From Lepraria neglecta (lineage: Eukaryota; Ascomycota; Lecanoromycetes; Lecanorales; Stereocaulaceae), in the NCBI GenBank assembly GCA_033220425.1, contig CM065648.1, positions 4,960,001 to 5,024,000 of the forward strand: DNA of 64,000 bases, read 5' to 3'. The translations under genes were made by a program, and so were the position numbers. The number at the start of each line of letters is the position of its first letter. Position 1 is the first letter of the stretch. This document shows positions 59,831 to 64,000 of this stretch, in pieces. The notes under the pieces are model-generated. The model was not told the DNA's origin. It searched no databases and saw only the letters and a list, made by a program, of their open reading frames with translations.

Positions 59831-60230
59831 TATTAGAACCGAATAGTTCTAACAGGACTATCGCGAAGGACAAGGGACTTCGGACAGGACAAGTTTGATC
59901 GCACGCTAAAAGTTTAGATCGCATCGATTATAATCAAGATCGCATTGATTATGGTTAGGATCGCATCGATCATGGATACTTGGCGGGAATTGCTATTGCT
60001 ATATATACGAGCACTTACTTACCACTTGGAGTATCGTGCTTAACTTCCTATTCAATTATTTACTATATACGATAGATCTCTTAGGCTAGGCACTAAACAT
60101 ATATTATCTAATCATATACCAGACCCGCTTAGCATCCATTGAAGCCTACTTTATACTCTTGTTGGCTGCACCTCCATCCCTATTGAGAATCAATCTATAG
60201 AACCACAGTACGCAACGTTAGTTCGTAACA
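59831..60230 (+). repeat. E4 3' LTR
   Basis: 400 bp, colinear with the 5' LTR; three GATCGCATCGATTA-type units at about 59916-59980. It keeps more C and G than the 5' copy. Confidence 0.9.
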
Positions 60231-60911
60231 ATTTTCCTCCTCCTGAGTAGCTAGCCTCGTCTCTAGTTCCTTTCTATATATCTAAGTAGTACAAGCTATC
60301 TATACCACATTCTAGCCTCTGTTAATTATTACCTTCTATTCGTCTAGATAATATAGGGCTATATCTCGCTTATCTCTTAACTAATTTAGTATATCGAAGA
60401 ATTTCCCTAGCGAGTAGTATATCTAATACTGTAACTAAGCGACGCTAACTACTTCCTAAGTAGTATTAGTCTCCTTAGCTCTCTATAGTACTTCTACTAG
60501 TAGTATCGAAATTCGTCTTATCTTTATTATCTTATTAATAATATTTTTATATTATAGTTAATCCTCTATTAACTCTAGCTCTCCCTACTACTAAGTCTAC
60601 TAATCCTCCTCGAGGATATTAGGTCTTACTATCCTAGCGATAGTAATATCTATTCTTCTCTTCTTCTAGTTCTTCTCTTCTTATATATAAATTATTACCT
60701 ATATTTACCTTATAATAAATAGCTAAGCTATACTAGAAACTTACTTAGAGCGCGTTTTATAGGCGAGGACTTATAATATATCTTATAGAGAGTTAAAGAT
60801 AATACTATAGAGGATATAGGAAGGTAGTAGTAGGTAGGAAGATAGGGTTAATTTATTTTAATAATTTTGATGAATTCGGTATTAAAGGGTAAGAATTCGA
60901 TACTAACGTAG

Positions 60912-61217
60912 TTACTTTATTTCGACTCGCGGTTATAACCGGTACAAGCTTATAGGTAAGTAGAGTTTAGTTATAATATCACGTAGCTAGTATAGAGCGA
61001 ATTATATAGATAATATTCGACTAGAATAACTAAACTGAAGAAGAAGAAGAAGTATATATATATAGGAATTTTGCTATTACTACCTCTACCAAGCTGCCAA
61101 GCCGCTAAGCGGACTAAGACGTACGTAGTTATACTAAGATATATAGCTATAACTAACGATAGCAATATCTATATATAGTAGCGAGTCCTGCCCGTATATA
61201 TATATACGTAACAATAG
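60912..61217 (-). repeat. Probable 5' LTR of the copia fossil
   Basis: On the minus strand it begins TGTTACGTATATATATACGG, a start typical of fungal copia LTRs, and is followed inside by a TAGTATCGAATTC string that could be the primer-binding region. No matching 3' LTR is visible at 31360, so the edges are tentative. Confidence 0.4.
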
Positions 61218-62720
61218 TAGTATATAGTCCTAAAGTATATAGAGTTGACGCGTTTGTAGATAATAGGTATAGTAGAAGGTAGAGTACTCGGTATCTTTTA
61301 TAGAAGATGGCGCGGTTTTAGTAGAGTTCTAAGGTTTGTATTATTTATAGTATAGAGACGAAAATGTATTTTCTATCTATAATTACTATAAGATGTTACG
61401 GAACTCTTTCCGGAATCAATTTAACTAATAAATAATTACTTAGCTTGCCGGGCTTATAATCTAATAAATTATAGGGTAGAAGGTATTATTTATTGAGTTG
61501 ATAAAAGAAGAAGAAGCTATTTATATATAGAGATTTTAATGAAGATAGTACTAACTAAGCAATTTCTAACAACCCCTTTCAACTATATAACTCTATTACT
61601 ATCTCAAGATGGGAAGTAGTTTATTACTCTAGAACGGGGGTATTTAGCGGTATTATAGCTAGTAAGCGCTTTAATCAATTTCACATTACTTTCTATAAAT
61701 CCTAACCTCGTATTAGTATATACTTTATACTCTCTTCGAGAGTAGATAATTTATAATTTATAGTTAGTATATTAATAAAGTATTAGAGATATATTTACTA
61801 ATAATATAAATTATATATACGCTACCGATATTATAAAGAAAGTTCCGCCCCGCTATAGCCCCTTATCAAACTCTGAATATAATAGCTTCGATCGGGCGAC
61901 ATTAGCTATATCCGCGAGTAGTAAGATATACGATAATTCGGTACAAGTCGTGGAGAAGGTTATAGATACTCGTCTAATTAATAACGCAGTAGCGGAGTTT
62001 CCGGTAGAGTCTAATACAGCTATAGGTAATATAATAACCCGGATAGTTTGGACTTATATATACGAAGAGATTCGAAAATTCTATATAGAGAAGGTCTATA
62101 AGAAGGTGTATTCAAAGGACGACAAATATTACTATACTAATACTATACCTAGGTTATTACTTAAATAAAGATTACTAGTTTTATTAAAACGCCTGCGGAG
62201 ACGGAGTCTACGTTCAAGATAGTTAAGCGTATTAACCTAGCCGTTTAGGATTATGAATTTCGTTGAATCCGTCTTCTAACCGATTACTATATACTTATTC
62301 CGCTTGTTATCGAAGGGTTACTACCCTAGATTAAAGTACGGTCTATTAATAAATACTAGAAGGTACTATAGATAAAGGGATTAGTAGTTTACTTAAAAGG
62401 GGGAATAGATCTTATTTGCTCTAAGGAAGGGAGAGGGGTCTATATTCTAGTAGGAGGAAAGAATAAGGTTATAGTATAAACCTAAGTGCTTTTATACCGT
62501 GATAAAAATAGTAGTAGAAGTTCTAATCGAGTTTTCCCCCTGTTCTTGAACTCCTATACTATAAATACTATTATATATTATAGTTGAGCGTGACCTAGGC
62601 TAACGTAGTAGTTACTTATAAAAGACCGTAATAACCTTGCTACTATACGCCTCTTTAACTCCTATCAGACGTTACCTAGACTATAGCTATTTCTATTGAA
62701 ATTGGGCAGCCTTCGATATT
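61218..62720. other. RIP-mutated sequence of unknown origin
   Basis: AT-rich and depleted of CA/TG like the elements to its left, so it was probably repetitive, but no LTR or domain was recognised. A 72-codon frame at 61950-62168 (+) with further protein-like sequence upstream (from about 61850) may be a relic; it ends in a Tyr/Lys-rich stretch. The change back to ordinary composition occurs near 62720. Confidence 0.45.
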
Positions 62721-63129
62721 ACATGGTAGTTACCGGGTCAACAACTAAGCGAGCATGCCAAGGCGCTAGTAGATAGGAGAGAAAATCTCTGCATTCGTAG
62801 CTAGATTTTCTGAAGACAATCAAGCAGTATATGCATTCAGATGACATGTTTGCATGGATTTGATTCATGACACCATCCAATCACATCGATCGTCCTGGAG
62901 ATTTCAACAATTTCTGAAACTATCTTTAGTCGAGTCCGCTGAAGAACCCTGAGCCCGGGTCTTACAGGCCTTAATCCACGTATACTTCCCAAGCCAAACG
63001 AGCGGAGCGGGCTATTGGAGGTCGGGTAGCCACTAGACCTAGCTTGGCGCCGTCAAGGGATGACCCGGTAGATATTAAGGGTCGTTGTACCAGGACCAAT
63101 CTGGATGCTGGCGACCAGTGGAAGCTTGT
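62721..63129. other. Unique-looking intergenic sequence
   Basis: Normal composition, no coding frame recognised. It borders the RIP block on the left; the decayed repeat-bearing gene begins (in its 3' part) on the right and may extend into this stretch. Confidence 0.4.
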
Positions 63130-63590
63130 AGGAGGCTACTAGGTTCGGGCTATAAAAGCTGCGTCCAGGGGTTGAAGTCGTTTGATTTAGACTAGTCTAG
63201 CTTCGGATAAGAGATAGGAGCTGACGGTGGTAGCTGCGAGAAACCTACGGATGTAGGGTCTGCAAAGGATTGGAAAGCATTGGGTTCAGACTATTCCGGC
63301 TACAGGCGATAGGTAGGGTGTTGGGGCCAACTGAAAGATGCGGGATGCGGTACGGGATTTACAGACACAGGGTTCGTAAAGGCGTTGAAATCGTTTGATT
63401 TAGAATAGTCCGGCTATGGGCAGTAGATAGGAGTCTATGGAAGATGGTGAATTTCGGAATCGGATAGCGGTGTAGGATTTGCAGAAGCAGCATCAGCAGG
63501 CGGAGGAATAGAGATGTTTAGGGGAAAGGTGGCGCTTGGAATAACATCATGTGGTTTAGAATATAGTGACTACGTTAAACGGTTTCTATC
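63130..63590 (-). pseudogene. Decayed Pro/Ser-rich host gene with internal repeats
   Basis: One minus-strand frame reads as low-complexity protein with three imperfect copies of a motif like PDYSKSNDFN (near 63165-63195, 63270-63300 and 63380-63415) and a fourth, more distant YSKPHDVIP near 63555-63580, spaced about 105-120 bases. The frame is crossed by several stops, all UAG in what look like former CAG or similar codons directly before Pro-Asp/Glu or Ser-Lys, for example near 63186, 63290 and 63410. Segments between stops stay in one frame. It looks like a host gene mutated C-to-T at the margin of the RIP block. Function unknown. Confidence 0.5.
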
Positions 63591-64000
63591 CACCGAGCCT
63601 TCAACTGATTAGCGAGTATTTAGCGAATAATCAGAGTAAGAAACGTATAAGAAGTCTATTAAAAGATCGGTCTGAAAATTTCCATTCTTAAAGTATAAGC
63701 CTTACTATAAACTTTTGTTTTATGATAAACGAGACCAGATAGGATTTTCCAACTCTTGTTACACTCTAAGCACTCTGTCTACTACAGAATCATGGCAGCG
63801 ACCTGATACTAAGGGGTAGACGTCGTTCTGAGATAACGGACGGCGTGCTGTGTAGACAGGACGCTCCCGTATCCCCGTATGATACATTCGTCTCCCGTTG
63901 ATGCTTTAAAAGCGCAACAGTAACATATATCCCTCTTCTTTTCCAGAACTGAAATGCGCGTCAGAGCGGCTTCCAATATCTTATATAGTGACCGGTTGGC
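63591..64000. other. Right edge, nothing recognised
   Basis: Ordinary composition. No domain, repeat or RNA gene is visible; it may be the upstream part of the decayed gene to the left or the start of a neighbour beyond the window. Confidence 0.4.

Larger units (their letters stand above)
53645..60230 (+). mobile_element. E4: Ty3/gypsy chromovirus fossil
   Basis: LTRs 53645-54044 and 59831-60230 (400 bp each), target duplication ATTTT (53640-53644 and 60231-60235), inserted in the gag region of the copia fossil. Order: gag with a zinc-knuckle remnant near 54900-54950, protease about 55880-56180, reverse transcriptase about 56540-57060, RNase H about 57370-57770, integrase about 57960-59000, chromodomain-like end about 59110-59225, antisense region, polypurine tract GGAGGAGGGAGCTAG. 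It has many breaks, but the last 0.9 kb is distinctly less RIP-altered than the rest. Confidence 0.9.
31360..61217 (-). mobile_element. Ty1/copia retrotransposon fossil, oldest layer, split into four visible pieces
   Basis: Pieces on the minus strand: gag region with a probable 5' LTR (60231-61217), more gag (53082-53644), reverse transcriptase/RNase H (38978-39685) and the RNase H end with polypurine tract (31360-31738). The RNase H pieces on either side of E1 join exactly when E1 and one copy of its CAGTA duplication are set aside, which shows they are one element. The part between gag and reverse transcriptase is absent; a deletion is proposed under findings. The element carries many interruptions. 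Its last 200 bases (31360-31560) keep normal composition while the rest is heavily RIP-mutated. Confidence 0.75.
31560..62720. other. RIP-mutated AT-rich block
   Basis: From about 31.56 to 62.72 kb the sequence is dominated by TA, with CA and TG strikingly rare; where copies can be compared the differences are mostly C/T or G/A. This is the known signature of repeat-induced point mutation in Pezizomycotina. No host gene was recognised inside. Such blocks are usually heterochromatic. Confidence 0.9.

Noticed and set aside
63165-63415. CRISPR-like spaced repeats
   Set aside because: Spacing varies, repeats are degenerate and encode a protein motif; also not expected in a fungus.

Overview
The window reads as nuclear DNA of a filamentous ascomycete (Pezizomycotina; a Dothideomycete-like fungus is my best guess). 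The support is short 48-95 nt introns with GT..AG ends, a Bfr2/AATF gene, a copper-fist factor of the Cuf1/Mac1 type, NACHT-ankyrin receptors, and a transposon block with the strong C-to-T signature of repeat-induced point mutation (RIP).

Region 1 (1-14 kb) is mixed accessory DNA. It holds the tail of an unknown gene, a phosphotransferase pseudogene, a spliced secreted protein, a tandem pair of GPI-anchor-like surface protein genes (the second looks intact), a seven-exon phenol-hydroxylase-type flavin monooxygenase of 694 aa, and relics of a membrane protein and of an ankyrin protein. Region 2 (14.4-16.1 kb) is a broken Tc1/mariner element fused to a short non-autonomous relative. Region 3 (16.2-23.5 kb) is the conserved gene core: a disordered nuclear protein with a duplicated module, the ribosome-biogenesis factor Bfr2, a small membrane protein, and the copper-fist regulator. 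Region 4 (23.5-30.4 kb) is gene-poor and ends in a NACHT-ankyrin receptor gene whose 5' half has been inverted in place: the first eight codons are at 27753 (+), about 1.08 kb then runs on the minus strand, and the rest resumes at 28861 (+).

Region 5 (about 31.4-62.7 kb) is a nested graveyard of LTR retrotransposons. The oldest layer is a minus-strand Ty1/copia element. Into it went Ty3/gypsy chromovirus copies: E1 (31739-38977, target duplication CAGTA), a chimeric minus-strand E2 (39686-53081, two different LTRs, no target duplication) and E4 (53645-60230, ATTTT). E3 (44871-51657, CTATA) lies inside E2, and a 595-bp hairpin element (36720-37314, 10-bp duplication) lies inside E1. CA and TG dinucleotides are nearly absent across most of the block. 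Region 6 (62.7-64 kb) returns to normal composition and carries a decayed host gene with internal repeats.

The observations I rate highest are: the in-place inversion of the NACHT receptor; an antisense, cysteine-motif-bearing reading region just inside the 3' LTR of all four gypsy copies; four U3 types with their own tandem repeats upstream of a shared LTR promoter/R-U5; a 467-bp tract of perfect identity between E1 and E3 amid diverged flanks (post-RIP conversion); and a chimeric element that explains a deletion in the copia host. All calls are from reading the sequence; no database search was run.
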